DNA of 64,000 nt, from assembly GCA_003439945.1 (NCBI GenBank), contig QVRM01005925.1:1045001-1109000 (forward strand). The letters run 5' to 3'. Below the pieces are notes generated by a model. The model had not been told where the DNA came from. It saw only the letters and a list, made by a program, of their open reading frames with translations, and ran no database searches. Numbering within the stretch: position 1 is the first letter of the stretch; every line of letters starts with the position of its first letter. This document shows, one piece after another, positions 12,051 through 24,511 of the stretch. Position numbers and translations under genes: made by a program. Origin of the DNA: Dermanyssus gallinae. Its lineage: Eukaryota; Arthropoda; Arachnida; Mesostigmata; Dermanyssidae.

Positions 12051-15000
12051 ATCTAGAACACCGACTATCTATGCCTATATATTGTGGGGGTGTCGAGGTT
12101 TTCTGAACCGCGGTTCATCCGAGGTTTACTACTCTTCCATTATTTGGCGGAGGGGTTTGTGCCGACGACCTCATCAACAGCCTTCTGCTGCTGCTGTTGC
12201 TGTGATTGCACGAACGATACGATGCTGACGCGATATGTCTCGAGAGCATTCAAAGCTCAACTAGCAACCCCTGTCCTGTCGTGCCGTGTGTGTGTGTGTG
12301 CGTATCGTAATCGCGGCACTAGAGGGCAGAGATCAAGCAACCTATAGCGTGGTGGTTGGTGGATGATATCATGGATGATGATACCCTTGAGCGTTTCAGC
12401 CTTCCGTCTTCGTCATCATAATCTGCCTTTTTCTGGTTTTTCTCGTCCCCGTCAACTCATTTCTTGCTGTTTCTGTTTCCTTCCTCGTCTTCCTTGCTGT
12501 TTGTTCGTCTTCAGCTTGTCCCTCATGTGGCCCCTCCTCTCATCTGCTCCATTCTTGTCTTCTCGTGGTGAGTTTGTTTGCCCAGAGCCGAGGCGATGAC
12601 GGCCGTCTTGGCTTTCAGGGGGGCGTTACGCCAATCACCGTCGTCGCGTCGTTAGTTTTTGGTGTTGCTGCCTTCATAGCTGTGAAGGCTTCAATCTACC
12701 TTGCCCACGTCGTTGCCCATTTCCCTTCACCTCGGCTGGGGGGCCGGCCACCTGTAACAACCAATGAGCACCGTTCCCTGCGGATTCGCCGTCGGCCTGG
12801 TCAACGGCGGGCTACAATGAAAACGTCGATAGGCTCTCGCTACCAGTAGCAAGTCAAATCGTCAAACCTGCTTATCCGCTTACCCGAACGTGGCAGCTTC
12901 TTCCCTTCTTCTATTTTCCTCTCACTCCCACCTTGTGTCCCTGCTATCACGCTGTGTCTTCCGATGCCGTCACGTCGTCTGTGATGAATGAAGGCATCAT
13001 TCGTCATTGCGATAACGTATCCCATTACCGTGTTACCGCCGCCACTGCCACCACCACCACCAAAGCCTCATTCAACACCACCACCACCATCATCGTGATC
13101 AAGGCAAGCGGCTAGCGGGGCAGCAGCACGAGGCTACCAGCGCTTTTCTACTCGTACAAACGACCCTCTGCTTTAGTGTTGGGCAAACCCATGATGGCGA
13201 CAGCAATCATTGGCGCTGAGGCAACCCCCCCAAGTTTGGCGTGCCCGGAGCGCCCAACCCTTGGCCTTGCCTACCCTCCTTTCTGTCCGAAAGTTATTGC
13301 TGCTGCTGCATCCTTACGCTCAGCTCCTGGTTTAGGCGGGCCTATATTTTGGATGTACACGCGTTGAACAAGTGTGCCCCAACCAAAGAGCGATGGATAT
13401 GCTCGATATTGTCGACACCTCGATTGGCGACAACAGCACTGTCGCTGTCTATTTTAAGCAGAGCAAGCACAGTGTGGTCATATTATAAGGCAAACTGTTG
13501 GATGAGCATGCGTCTCATATGAATGCCATCGCTACCTATAGCGCTAGCAGATTTATTCGCATCATGTTCTGCACACATCTATCCTACGAATTGTGCGTTG
13601 AGTGTGCGTAGACGTCATTTAAAGACAGAAACCGCCCTGTGCCATTCCTGTCGCAGGGCTTGTCATCAGGGTTTAGATCGAATTTGCAAAGCGCAAGAGC
13701 TTCTATTCGAAGGAAACAGAGTTCCTTATTATGCCTCTTGCCCAAGGCAGCAGGGGTTGTATTTCGCCGCTTTTTTCTAGTGTATTTAATTACGTGCTTC
13801 ATTAACAGGGCGTGTTCGACTCCATGCCCTTGTCATTTCCTCTCACAGTTATTGCTTTTATCTTCAACCGACCAGAGCCGACATCAGGGGACAATCAACA
13901 CATCGAACACATCTGTCTAGCGTCATCGATGTGATACTTTTTTGTACAGAATACTAGAGTCAGTGTCACGCCGGAAGTGTTTGTTTGTTTGTCTGTTTGG
14001 TACGTTATATCTGCTTAGCTGACAAGAGTTGTTGTGCTGTGTTCGAACGCAAAAAGTTTTCAATGCAAAAAAGCCTCGACCTCATGCACACGCCCACAGT
14101 AAAAGCTCATGTCCTAGCCTCGTATGATTGGCAGCCGATGTAGTAGTCTTGTCGTCGTCATCATCGCGAGAGCGATACTTTGTTTCGTTTTAATCATGCT
14201 ATTTATAGCCACGAGGGTTAATTTCTTCATTTAGCCACATTTGTCCGACGTGGTCGCTGCCAACACCACCGTCGTCGTCTCGGCGACTCGACGACAACCT
14301 CCCCTTCGGCGGTTCATTTCATTACAGCCCACTCACCCTTTGCTGCGTTTCTTCTTTTTACTTGCCTGGCATGCGTGCGTCGTGTGTTCTTTGTGCGTCC
14401 ACTATAGCAATAAGAATAACGCTCATGGAAGCGTTGCGTTGCCACCCGATACATACAAGTCTTCCACTATAGACAACGTTCCCCCCCTTCCCCTCCCCCG
14501 CTATGGAGTCTGGTCTTGCAGCTGCTGCTAGTTCAATTTAGTTGTGCCCCCCCCCCCTCTTCGCTTGTTCTTCCTTATCCTGCTCTCAAAGTGCTTTACT
14601 TTTCCGTGCTCTCGAATACCTCTCTTTGTTTCTCTCTTCCTCTCTCTTGAGCTGGTTCCACATGACTTTCCCTTTCAGGCGCACATTCTGCACCCTCGCC
14701 CCCGCCCCGCAGCAGGCAGTTGTTGTTCCTGTTGGCTCTGCTGTGTTTGCGAGTGTGCTTATATTAGAGAGCATGTGTCTGTGTGGCTCAACTACATTTC
14801 AACTGGTCAATATCGTTTAAACAACAGATCGTCGTCGCGGCAGGCACGGAGTTGCCTCTGCTCGCTCTCTTACCCCCTCCCCCGTCCACCCACCGTACGT
14901 CAGCACTCCGTTTGCCCACCGACAGTTAGTCGCATGTGCCGAGGGGTGCCGATGTTCGTGTGAGTGGTTCTTGACGCACGCTTGCGCGTTCCTCTGTGCC

Positions 15001-15414
15001 ACATCTCGTTCACACTCGACTCATGCTATTGCTGTGTTGCTGTGTTTCTGCTTCTGCAGCGAGTTGCCTCTATCTGACTGGCAAACACTGACTGCGTAGC
15101 GGTGATGGTAAGCCTGATCGTGGCCAGCCAGCATCGCAATCATAATTTTTCTTCCCGAACCCCTAAATACCGAACTACTGCTGCTTCTACATAGTAGTAG
15201 TAGTAGTGGGGCGACCATCGCTTCCGTCTCCTCCTCCACAAGGCCCGGCTTGGGCAATTTGTGTGTACGTTACGTCCGCCCCGCGTACAGCTGTCGATCG
15301 TCCGACGATCGGTGTGGGTGTCTGTATGTGTCTGTCTCTTTCTCGTCGCTCTGCTTCCCTGTTTGTCTAGCTAACTGTCGGCTGTATGTAGAATGGACTT
15401 TCGTTCACACACAG

Positions 15415-15490
15415 TGTTTGTTGTTGTTGTTGTTGTTGTTGTAGTTGTTGTTGTTGCTGCTGTTGCTGTTGTTGCCATTGTTGCTGTGGT
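15415..15490. repeat. (GTT)n-rich array
   Basis: Near-continuous TTG/GTT triplets with a few GCT/GCC variants lie on the plus strand, inside the GC-rich island. Confidence 0.9.
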
Positions 15491-16121
15491 TGCCGTTCTA
15501 ACTACGACGAACGACGGACAGTGAACGGCTCAACTCTACTGCTCCCTTTGAACTTATTCCATCTCTCCCTTTCAATCGCTTGCTCGTTCCCTTTCGATCT
15601 CTCTCTCTCTCCCGTCTCAGCCCTTCTCTTCTTCCACTCTCTACTTTTCCTTTTGACTTCTATTCTCTTGCTCGTCGTCTTCTTCTTCTTCTTCTCTGAA
15701 GGTCGTCGGTTCCGCCTCGCGTTCGAATCTGTACGACGACGACGTTCGACGGCGTGCAAAACCCAACAACAAGCCCTTCTTTACCAGACCCCTGCTCAGC
15801 CCAGCCTAGCCCAGCCCAGCTGCCCTGCTCGCCCTAACGTTGCTGTAGTTTCTTCTCGTTGCTCCGCCGCCGCAGCAGCGGTTCAAGGCCGCGGCGGAAC
15901 GGTCAACGACCTCAAAAGTCAGCCAGCCAGCCAGTCAACCAACCAACCAACCCGGCCGCTCGCCCGTACGGCCGCTTTTCCCGTTTACCCGTTCCGTCCG
16001 CCAGCCTCCACTAAAGCCAGTTGCCATCGCCACCGCCACCGCCGTCGTCGTCGTCGTCGTCGTCATCGTGGTCCTAGCCCGCTTGCCTGCCGCAACCGAG
16101 ATAGACGGCTCGCGCAGGGAA

Positions 16122-16151
16122 GCTTTAGCTGTGGCGGGCCGCAGCTAAAGC
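16122..16151. repeat. Short inverted repeat (14-bp arms, 2-nt loop)
   Basis: Arms at 16,122-16,135 and 16,138-16,151 pair along their whole length apart from one G-T pair. The site is in GC-rich DNA with no gene context visible. Confidence 0.7.
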
Positions 16152-17199
16152 GGCCTCGCGGCCAGGCAGACCCTGTCAGTCCGTCGGGCTTCGGGCGACG
16201 AAGGAACGAAGCAACAACGAACGAACGCCTGTCGCTTAGCCCCTGTCCCCTCTGATTCGTCGTCGTCGTCGAGGATGGGTGGCCTTTGGCTGCCGTGGCT
16301 ACGTCGTGTCGACGGCTGGATGGTTTGGGCTCGAGCTGTGTATCGCCGTGCATAGCCGGTCAAAGCTAAGGGGTGCAGCTAGGGGCATGAGGGCTTTCCA
16401 GGCCCAGCCAGGCCCTGAAAGATAGCTGCTCTCTCTCTCTCCGCGGGGTGTGGACGGGGGACGACGGCGAAAGGGAAGAAGAAGGAAAAGGGGAACTGGG
16501 AGGGCAAGGGGGGGAGGGCGCGAAGCCGTACGGGGGCGCAGCCGCGGAGCCCTATGCAAATCTGATGAAGAACAACACCGCGCGATGGCAACCAACGGCA
16601 GGCCTCGCTGCCTTCTGCCGTTCGGCTCGGCATACGACTGCCGCCGGAGCTGCATCGTGTCACTGCGATGGCTCTGCTGGTGGCGCGGCTGGCTGGTCGT
16701 TAGATCGTTCGTTCGGCGCGCTTTGTCGTACTACAGACGAAACGCCACTACCGCCACCGTCGGCGTCGTGGTTCGCGTCCCCGCCGTGCCCCCGACTTCG
16801 ACCAACTCCACCGCCCTCGCGCCCCTGCAACGGCCACGAGGAATACTCTTCGTCTGGCTGCACCCCTTTTTGCCGTTGTGTTGTTGTTGTTGTCGTCGTC
16901 GTTGCCAGCGCCGGAGACGGCCGCGGCGTTTCATGCCAGACTCCCCCCCCCCCCCCTGCCCCACTCAATGTTTCCATACGACTTTCTCCACTCGCACGCC
17001 TTCTATGACTACCTCTTCCTCGCTCACGCCCCCTGCCCCGCCCGGAGATCGCTCTGCTTTCCCTCTCCGCTGCAGCGGCAAGCGTTTTCGCCGCCGCTCT
17101 ACCACGAGCTTCCGCAACTGGGACGGCGCAAGTGCTGGTGGATAGCCACCACTACGAGTGCGGTTTCCCCACCCACGTCGGGCGCAACCCCCGCAAACG

Positions 17200-17365
17200 A
17201 CAGCACCAACAACAACAGCAATAACGACCACTGAGACAACAACAACGGCAACACCACACAAAGCAATAATAGTTACACTATTTGCAAAATTAGACAACAA
17301 CAATAGCGACGGCGACAACAACAATAACGACAACAGCAACAACAACAACAACAACAACATGACGA
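17200..17365. repeat. (CAA)n-rich array
   Basis: CAA/AAC triplets on the plus strand are interrupted by short unique stretches. A plus-strand GTT cluster (about 16,876-16,905) lies roughly 300 bp to the left in the complementary sense. Confidence 0.85.
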
Positions 17366-17695
17366 CTACAACAACAAACGCTGCCGTCTGGCTGAAAAAC
17401 GGTGCCCGACGCTAGTTCCTTTTAGGGGGTGCCAGTTTGACAATTGCGCGCTAACTAGAGTTTGATAACATGTACGTATGTATGTGTGTCTGTGTGTAGG
17501 TGGTTAGTAAACGCCGCCCGACACAAGAATATTAGAGAAACGCGAATCTGAGCTATGTGGCATTGCGGAACGCCAAGCCCACGCAATAGTTCCGGTGCGT
17601 GGAACCGGCCGACGCGCCCGTCAGCGCATCATATTTCACCGTGGCCAGGGCCTGTGGGCCGTGGCCTTAATAGTATCCCTTAGTTTAGTCAATGT

Positions 17696-17711
17696 CCCCC
17701 CCCCCCCCCCC
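17696..17711. repeat. Poly-C run of 16
   Basis: Sixteen consecutive C are present. This is a likely site of length error in sequencing and a useful point to check read support. Confidence 0.95.
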
Positions 17712-18504
17712 GTCTAGTGTCGATTGGAACTGGCTAACTAGAATTGCCCTCAGCCTCAGCGTCCATTTTCCGGGGACAGAAACATAGCATTGATTAGGAA
17801 CGCTATAGCAGCGAAATAATGAGCTTGTGCATGATTTCCCCATTAATAACGGGTCTCAGCCGTTAGCACCGCAGTGGCCCTAAACAGTGGCTAATCAAGG
17901 ATATCGATTACCATTTTCATTGCAGCCATCTAACTTAAACGATGTAGACGCCACAAACCGATTTGTGTGACTGTTTAGGAAATAAGCTTTCGGCCGAGTT
18001 TACCGACGCTGGTCACGGTGTTGAAGCGTGAACGGCGTCGATAGAAGCTGGGGTCTCATATATTCGGACGCATTCATCAGGGCAATTAAGGGCTGTACAG
18101 CCAAGTCTTCGGCAACATCGTGTATCGTCATGTATCGTATTCAGAATGATGCCACTTCGCTGCCATCACAAGCGCTTGCATTTTAGCATGCAGTGGTTTT
18201 TGAGCGTGATTTACGTACCTAATTGAAATACAGGTGAAATTTGGCTGCAACTGCAAACAGCCTTCCGACAACAATCGTCTTCATCACTCGACCATTTTCG
18301 CTGTCTCGGGTGTTGGCGTCTGATGTTGAGGCAGCGACAGAGAACCTGAATGTTAGCTGGTTAGTTTCGTGAAGTCGTGAGTCTTTCGGGTAAACTGTTA
18401 AAGTTAACCTCCTTTACTCTTGTAGTTTCTTTGGCAAAAGTAATCAACCTATTTTCTCAACACGGCTATTTTCGTTGATGTCTGAGATCTACCAACCTAG
18501 TCCT

Positions 18505-18690
18505 ATTATACAATGGTAAAGGGGATAGGTGTCTTGCGTCCAGCTACCCCCCCAATCTCAGTTGTTGATTATATTGGAAATGTTTTTGAAAACTTAGTGC
18601 TACAGAGCTTAACTCGTTATTTGAAAAACATTAACTTCCTCTCTTCAGACCAATTCGGCTTTTGTAAGAACCGATCGGTAGTCTTAGACC
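18505..18690 (+). pseudogene. LINE relic: RT finger-region fragment
   Basis: Before the C7 run at 18,547-18,553 the frame reads 'NGKGDRCLASSY'. After it, in the next frame, it reads 'PISVVDYIGNVFENLVLQSL' and then 'NFLSSDQFGFCKNRSV'. Together these follow the classic LINE RT order K-G-D-x2-x2-N-Y-R-P-I-S-L-L, K-x-F-E-x-L, Q-x-G-F-R-x-x-R-S. The switch of frame exactly at the C7 run is a single-base indel. The match fades after about 18,690, so only the start of the RT domain is left. The first residues could be extended left to about 18,430 with lower certainty. Confidence 0.7.
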
Positions 18691-18699
18691 CTAGCACAC

Positions 18700-20482
18700 T
18701 TGAGGTCAGAAATAGTCCAGGCCTAGTTGTTAATTATCTAGACTACGAATTGTTTATTCCAGATGCTGACCTACTTGGGATTGTTCAACTTGGTCGACAT
18801 TGGATTATGTTTTTGAAAACTTCGACATTTCCTAATGCAGTTTTGCAAATGAAACACGTTCTGAACCTGAATCACTATAGAATAGTAGGGCTACGCAAAA
18901 CGCGACAGGTATAAGTAAATAGTTAACACGTATAAAGGAAACCGTTTACCGTACGGAACTGTCTGAAAATTCCTTCTCAAAAATTTGAACATGACGCAAA
19001 CAAGAGGTTTACTGAGCCTAAGATCGAAGCGTAGCTACTATTATACAAATAACTACTACTCACAAATATGAATGTAAATTTCCCGTAAATACAATTGTAT
19101 TTCCCGACTAAATCTATCTACTTGAGTACTACCTGAGTGGAATCGCGGATAAACAAAACGGTCGTATTTTGAAATCGAGAATCTTCACGTGATTTGCAAC
19201 GAGTTGTTGCATGTACCATATATTACAGTCTGGTGTGGCCTACGGCCCAATGTCCCAAGCACAGGACCTTATTCATTTTGGCGTTTTTTTTTAGACAAAC
19301 GTGTACGCTGATATCCTACGACAATCAGCAAACTAAAGACCGTCATCAAACTGAAAACCATTGAGCATTGTGACTAAACCCAATTTATGTGAAAAAGCGC
19401 TTACAATTTGGGTGTCCTCTCTATCGATTAAAAATCTCAAACTATTTTGCGAACATATATATATATATGTTTTTTTTTAAATATATATATATATATTTTT
19501 TTTTTTTCTTCCGTTTGATTCGGCAAAGCACTGCTGTGTTTTCGTCAGCTGACTTGAACCTGACTGTTTTGTGAGGCTTGACTATCAACGAATGCTTGCG
19601 TAGTGAATACTCCATTGGTGGATAGTGCACGCTGGGAAATACTTTGGTTGCGTGTCTGAGATATCGGATCCAATTCAAACTCTTCGGTTGACTATGCTGG
19701 ATTTGCTTGCACCATTGCAAATCTACGCCATAAGCGCCGTTGGCTTACGCCTAGTTGCGGCTGAACGCGTTGTTGCTTACGCGATTAACGCGAGCCAGCA
19801 GATAGGTCGTCGTGGCTTAGTGGCAGTGACATCGACTACGACCCAGCAGCACCAGGGTCAATTCAGAGGTCTGTCTTTTAGTTCGGTTGTCTGTTTTGCG
19901 TCGTTTAGACGCTTGTCGCGCGCGCACAGGCATGCCGAGGTTAGTGATTTCCGGTCAGGATAAGATACACCGGGTTTGCGGGGATATAGCACGACTCAGG
20001 GCGGCCGGCCGCTTATGTTGACAACAACAACAACACGGCCGCATGCCGACTGCGTTACGGCCGAGGCGGTCGCATCGCCCCCCTCTCGCCGAGTAGATGG
20101 AGTGCGCTGCAACCGGCAACGACGTGTGCAGTATGATGTGTTATCGCATGGTCGTATTGGCTACAAGCGGCGCAGGCAATCCGGTATCGCTTGTCGCCTC
20201 CGAGGGGTTCCCAAAAGTGGTTTTGCGGAAGGAGAAGGCTTCCGCGTCACGCAAGCAGCGACAGCTTCGGGATAAGTTCCGGTGTGATATCGAATAAAAC
20301 AGTTTCCTCAGGGTTACTTTTCGGAGACAGCTACCCGTCGCGTCGAATACCTTATTATGTCTCAAAATTGTAATGCTTGCAACCATCAGGAAGATCTACG
20401 TCGTGTCGCCCGGTCAATTGCGGTCTGGCTCAAAGACGTAAACAGTTTAACTACGCTGCTCTTAGAGTGTCACGTCTAATAG
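18700..20482. other. No recognised gene
   Basis: 18.7-19.45 kb is AT-rich and featureless. T runs and TA tracts lie at 19,457-19,508. 19.6-20.3 kb is more GC-balanced, with open frames of 112 and 99 codons that show no domain. Confidence 0.35.
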
Positions 20483-20540
20483 ATAGTGCTCCATATCGGC
20501 GGCTTGCCGGGCCGTCACCCCATTTACCCCTAGGATCGGG
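20483..20540. repeat. Unclassified dispersed repeat E, copy 1
   Basis: About three quarters of these 58 bases match 21,387-21,444. In one plus-strand frame both encode a similar phrase, 'SAPYRRLAGPSPHLPLGS' here and 'SAPYRLPARPSPHLPLDS' in the second copy. The shared phrase suggests a once-coding element, but I do not recognise the family. Confidence 0.5.
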
Positions 20541-20760
20541 GGGGTCAAAACTCAGTGTTCAGCGAAGGCGAGATTGCCTGCGACCTGGTGGAACTCGGAG
20601 CTACTCATGCGCGTCAACTGACGAAGCTAATTCGTAACTTTTCTCGTCAGCTACCGGCGTCCGTCTTTCTCGGCCCTAAATCTCATCTGATTAACTTAAA
20701 GCCTTAAGAAAAAGATTAATTTATTAAAATTGAAGTACCTCACTAACAAGTGTCTGGGAT

Positions 20761-20768
<8 letters not shown>

Positions 20769-20806
<38 letters not shown>
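20769..20806. repeat. (TA)n microsatellite
   Basis: An uninterrupted TA tract preceded by a short CA run. Confidence 0.95.
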
Positions 20807-20807
<1 letters not shown>

Positions 20808-21386
20808 CTTTACTACTACTACGGCTACTCAAAATATCAAATTTTGAGAATAGGACCATATTCAAATGTCAGGCCCTAATTTCACTAAACTATATTATTG
20901 ATTTTTGCTTACAGGTAAGGTTAAACTCACTGGATGGACTGCATCTTTTAATTCGGAATACCGCCGTGAAATCTAGATCTACCGCAAAAGTAAGATGCAC
21001 TTCAGTGCATAGCTAGTCAAATATCTCGGCTGAGCGTTGCTATGCGCATTAGTGGTTTAGCAAACAAATGCGTAACTTTTATATTTTGATTTAATTACAA
21101 TACTGTGAAAAATAAGTTTCTTGTCGAGTTTGAGTGATCTTTTGCCGCTTACTTCAGCTATCGTCTTTAATGATACCGAATTAGAAGGCCAACGCAACAG
21201 CAATTTCTCATTTTATGTACTAATAATACTGCATTTTTCAATACGGTCACAACTTGTAGATGAGAATCACAAATATAGCAGGACGTGGTTCTAAGAGATG
21301 TCCGATAGTTAGTCAGATGCAAGTGGACCTCTCACACGCTTCTACACTAGGTAGCCAACCCGAAGTGAAATCTTTAATGTCAAGGA

Positions 21387-21444
21387 AGAGTGCCCCATAT
21401 CGGCTACCTGCCCGGCCGTCGCCACATTTGCCGCTAGACTCGAG
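21387..21444. repeat. Unclassified dispersed repeat E, copy 2
   Basis: Second copy of the 58-bp match described at 20,483-20,540, in the same orientation and about 0.9 kb away. Similarity outside this block is weak. Confidence 0.5.
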
Positions 21445-21739
21445 TAAAGGTGGATAGCTATATACCAGAATGGTCGCGCTTATCTTTCAGAACGGACACG
21501 TGATCCTTCAAAGTGCGAACCCAGATGCAAGACGCTGAACGAATTAAAGATCTACAATAAAAATTCGATTACCACTGGCTTATCTGGCAAATTACAGATA
21601 GAAGTAAAAACAGATATATTACGCGTAATTTACGCTCAGCTTAGATTTGGCTTTTTCCAAAACGCCTCTCACAAAGCGTAGTGACGTCGGTGCCGCACAG
21701 TACAAGTAGCAATACCGAGTGTTTGGATTTTTTGGCAAA

Positions 21740-21850
21740 TATATATGCGTGATATGATATATACATTTATATATATATATATATATATATATGCAAGCCA
21801 AATAAATATGCGTGATATGATATATATGCGTAGCAAATATATATATGCGT
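21740..21850. repeat. (TA)n with direct repeats
   Basis: The block ATATGCGTGATATGATATAT occurs near 21,743 and again near 21,807, on either side of a TA tract at about 21,769-21,791. A shorter third ATATGCGTGA lies near 21,843. Confidence 0.8.
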
Positions 21851-22799
21851 GAAATTTTACGTCCATACGAGTACTGACTGCTGTACATCATTGATACACA
21901 GGTATTCTATCTCGTTTAAGTTTCTCTCGGGTGTGGTAATACTGTTGCGGCGTTAGCTAGACATCTTCTATTTACACGCCAAAGCGTTCCTGTTGTACAG
22001 GTGTGGCATGAGTCTCCGAACGAGCGAGGTTTAACCTACTCGAACATTCACACACGTTGTTCAACCTCCACGCATACACAGAGCACTGCTAATGAACAGT
22101 CCCGCGGCCATTGTCAAGGTAGGGTGTTGTCAGGAACAAAACAAAGAACAAGGTTGCATTCACCATTATAATACAGGAACAGGCGGCCAGAGAGCAGAGA
22201 TATGATGTACGTTGCAAAAGTAACGCATGACAAAATGCAGCTACAAATTGCAGGGAACAATGTATACATGTATATATATATATATATACACATAAGCACG
22301 AATAGGCAAATAGCAGGCAGCACACTGATGACATGCAAATGACAGGTGGTGTATAATGTACGCGAGAGCGCAAACGACAGATGAGAGCATTGTAGTGTTA
22401 GGAGTAGAAGTAATGAGACCTTGAATATTGGAACCATCGGAGCAAGGAAAGCTAATAATGGTGGAAATTATTTGTAATTGCGGAGCCACCAACAAATAAT
22501 ACTTGAACAGTGAACGAGAGAAACAAGAGAGAGAGAGCGATAGATAAATAGAAATATAATAAGGAAAATAGAATCCCAAACATGTTATTGAAAACCGAGA
22601 GGAGCGATAAGATAAATAAATGTTAAAAAAAATAGAATATCGTAGTTCGTTTAGACTGCAGACACGGTCGTGCCTGATATCTGGCAGGGGTGTCACAAAG
22701 CGCGACGAAAGGTTTAGAGACGGCGTTACTATAATACTAGGGGTACTATCACAACTAGTACTATTGTCGTTACTAATGAATATCTCCACCTCAACTACA

Positions 22800-24060
22800 A
22801 CCTCGACCGATGGGTGATGGGATACTCGGTCGAGCCCCGCCCCGCGCTCGATCGCTATTAAGCAATCCGAGCGCCGAAGGAAAGCCGGGAGGGGGTTCGC
22901 TATCCGCTACGAGGACGTCGACGATGACAACGACAACAACAACAACGATGAGTAGAACACCGCTGAAGCAGCAGAGTCAATGACTGAGAGAGTGAATGAA
23001 TGCATGGATGCACCACGAACAAATCGACGACCGAACCGACGAATCAGTAGTACATCATTCAAAGGACAGACAAAGGCGACGACGACGACGACGATGATGA
23101 TGATGACGACGGATCGATCATGTCCTTCTTTTCATTATTGTTGCCCCCGCCGCTCCTGCCGCTGCACCTCCCCCCCCGGGCTGCTGCTGCTGTTGTGCTG
23201 GTCTGCTCCCTGCTTGCTTTTCTGTCTGTCTGCCTGCTTGGTCCCCCCCCCCCGACGGCATTGTGGTTGATCCCGACGGTCTGAACCGCACCGCATCGCA
23301 CTGCACAATGATGACGGCGACGACGACCCAGACAGTGCAGAGTCTCACTACTTCCGACTCGGCTGGGGTTGTTCTAAGGGGCTCATCGGGCAGGTGGGCA
23401 GGGGGGCGGGAGGCGGTGGCGGGACGTATACGGCGGTGGCGGGACGTATACGGCGGGGGCGCACAACACTCGTTTCGTTGTGTTCTGCTTCAGTGGCTGG
23501 CTTTTCTCGTAGTTGGTTGTTGTTGTTGTTGTCGTTGTGGTTGTTGTTGTTCTAGTAGTTTCAATAGTATGAAAAGTAGTGGTAGTTGGAGAACAGCAGC
23601 TTAACAGTCGAGGCGGGCGCACACACTGAGGGCGCTGCACGAAGCCGCACAAGTAGCGTTGGTCTGGCCTGGCCTGGCCTTCCCTGTGTCACCAGAATGA
23701 AGGAAGGAGACAAAGCACAACGAAAGCCAATGTACGTGCACGGAAAGACAACGCAACCCGGAGGAAAACGAGCGAGTGTAGAGTGAAACGCGGGGAAACC
23801 TCGGAGCAACTAGAGCCTGCGCTGGCTGTTGTTGTTGTTGTTGCTTAGAGGGTGAGAGAAAGCATTTATAATGTCTTCAGAACACAAGAGGCGCCACCGA
23901 ACAGCAGCGACAGAAAAGCTCAATGGCCCGGTGGCAAAATGTGGTGTGAACGAGTAGAGAGAACGGGAACAACTGGCGGCTGCAGAAGGAGTCGAAGAGG
24001 CCAAATATTGGTATCAAAGCGCTGGTGTAGAGATACGACGCTAGACTGTCGGTAAGGTCC
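22800..24060. other. GC-rich, triplet-rich island
   Basis: The stretch contains CAA (22,935-22,950), GACGAC, GCTGCT, CCCCCC and GTT (23,517-23,550; 23,826-23,844) runs. It also has a 20-bp tandem duplication near 23,415-23,456 (GGCGGTGGCGGGACGTATAC twice). Open frames are low complexity on both strands. No exon can be supported. Confidence 0.5.
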
Positions 24061-24248
24061 GCCGCGTAACTACCGATCTTACTAATGCTGACGCTCATGA
24101 TTGTGTTGTGTGGGTTGGCGAGTCTCAATCGATGCATGGGCCTTGCCTGCCTTTAGAGAGGACACGGAGATGCGCCCTCCTGTACCCCCACATGCGCCTT
24201 GCCAGCATTGAATGTCGTCATCAATTAATTCGCTCCTCGTTCTTTGAC

Positions 24249-24335
24249 TTTTCTTTAAGCGATGCTCGTTGACAAAAGATGATAAACCATATGCCGCTGA
24301 AAGTCAGCGGCCATGCTGCCACAAGGACTGTTGGA
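24249..24335 (-). mobile_element. SINE-B family fragment, copy 1
   Basis: This matches the body of the copies at 49,637-49,746 and 49,871-50,119. Shared blocks include CAACAGTCCTTGTGGCAGCA, TGGCCGCTGA, ATGGTTTATCATCT and GAGCATCGCTTAAAGAAAA, read on the minus strand. The tRNA-like head is absent. The upstream side (towards 24,340) runs into a TA-rich tract. Confidence 0.75.
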
Positions 24336-24349
24336 TAATTATATATGCA

Positions 24350-24511
<162 letters not shown>

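Larger units (their letters stand above)
12051..17450. other. GC-rich, pyrimidine- and triplet-rich island
   Basis: Compared with its flanks this stretch is GC-rich. It is dominated on the plus strand by C/T-rich runs, GTT/GCT triplets and CGTCGT-type runs. Long open frames occur on both strands (for example 15,521-16,255 and 16,450-17,145), but they overlap each other and consist of R/S/P/C/T-rich low-complexity sequence. I can support no exon. Such islands can hold long untranslated regions or promoters of nearby genes; that is inference only. Confidence 0.5.

Noticed and set aside
15521..17145. Long open frames (244 and 231 codons) on the plus strand
   Set aside because: They are R/S/P/C/T-rich low-complexity sequence, overlap other open frames on both strands, and show no domain. 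Absence of stops is explained by base composition.
19228..19260. GTGGCCTACGGCC, reminiscent of the start of 5S rRNA
   Set aside because: The match is about 10 nt long and the following sequence does not agree with 5S rRNA.
19810..19830. TGGCTTAGTGGCAG, identical to the A box of SINE-A
   Set aside because: No B box or SINE body follows, so it is probably coincidence.
23415..23456. 20-bp tandem duplication with GGGACGTATAC
   Set aside because: Two copies only, inside GC-rich low-complexity DNA. No sign of a regulatory or element function.
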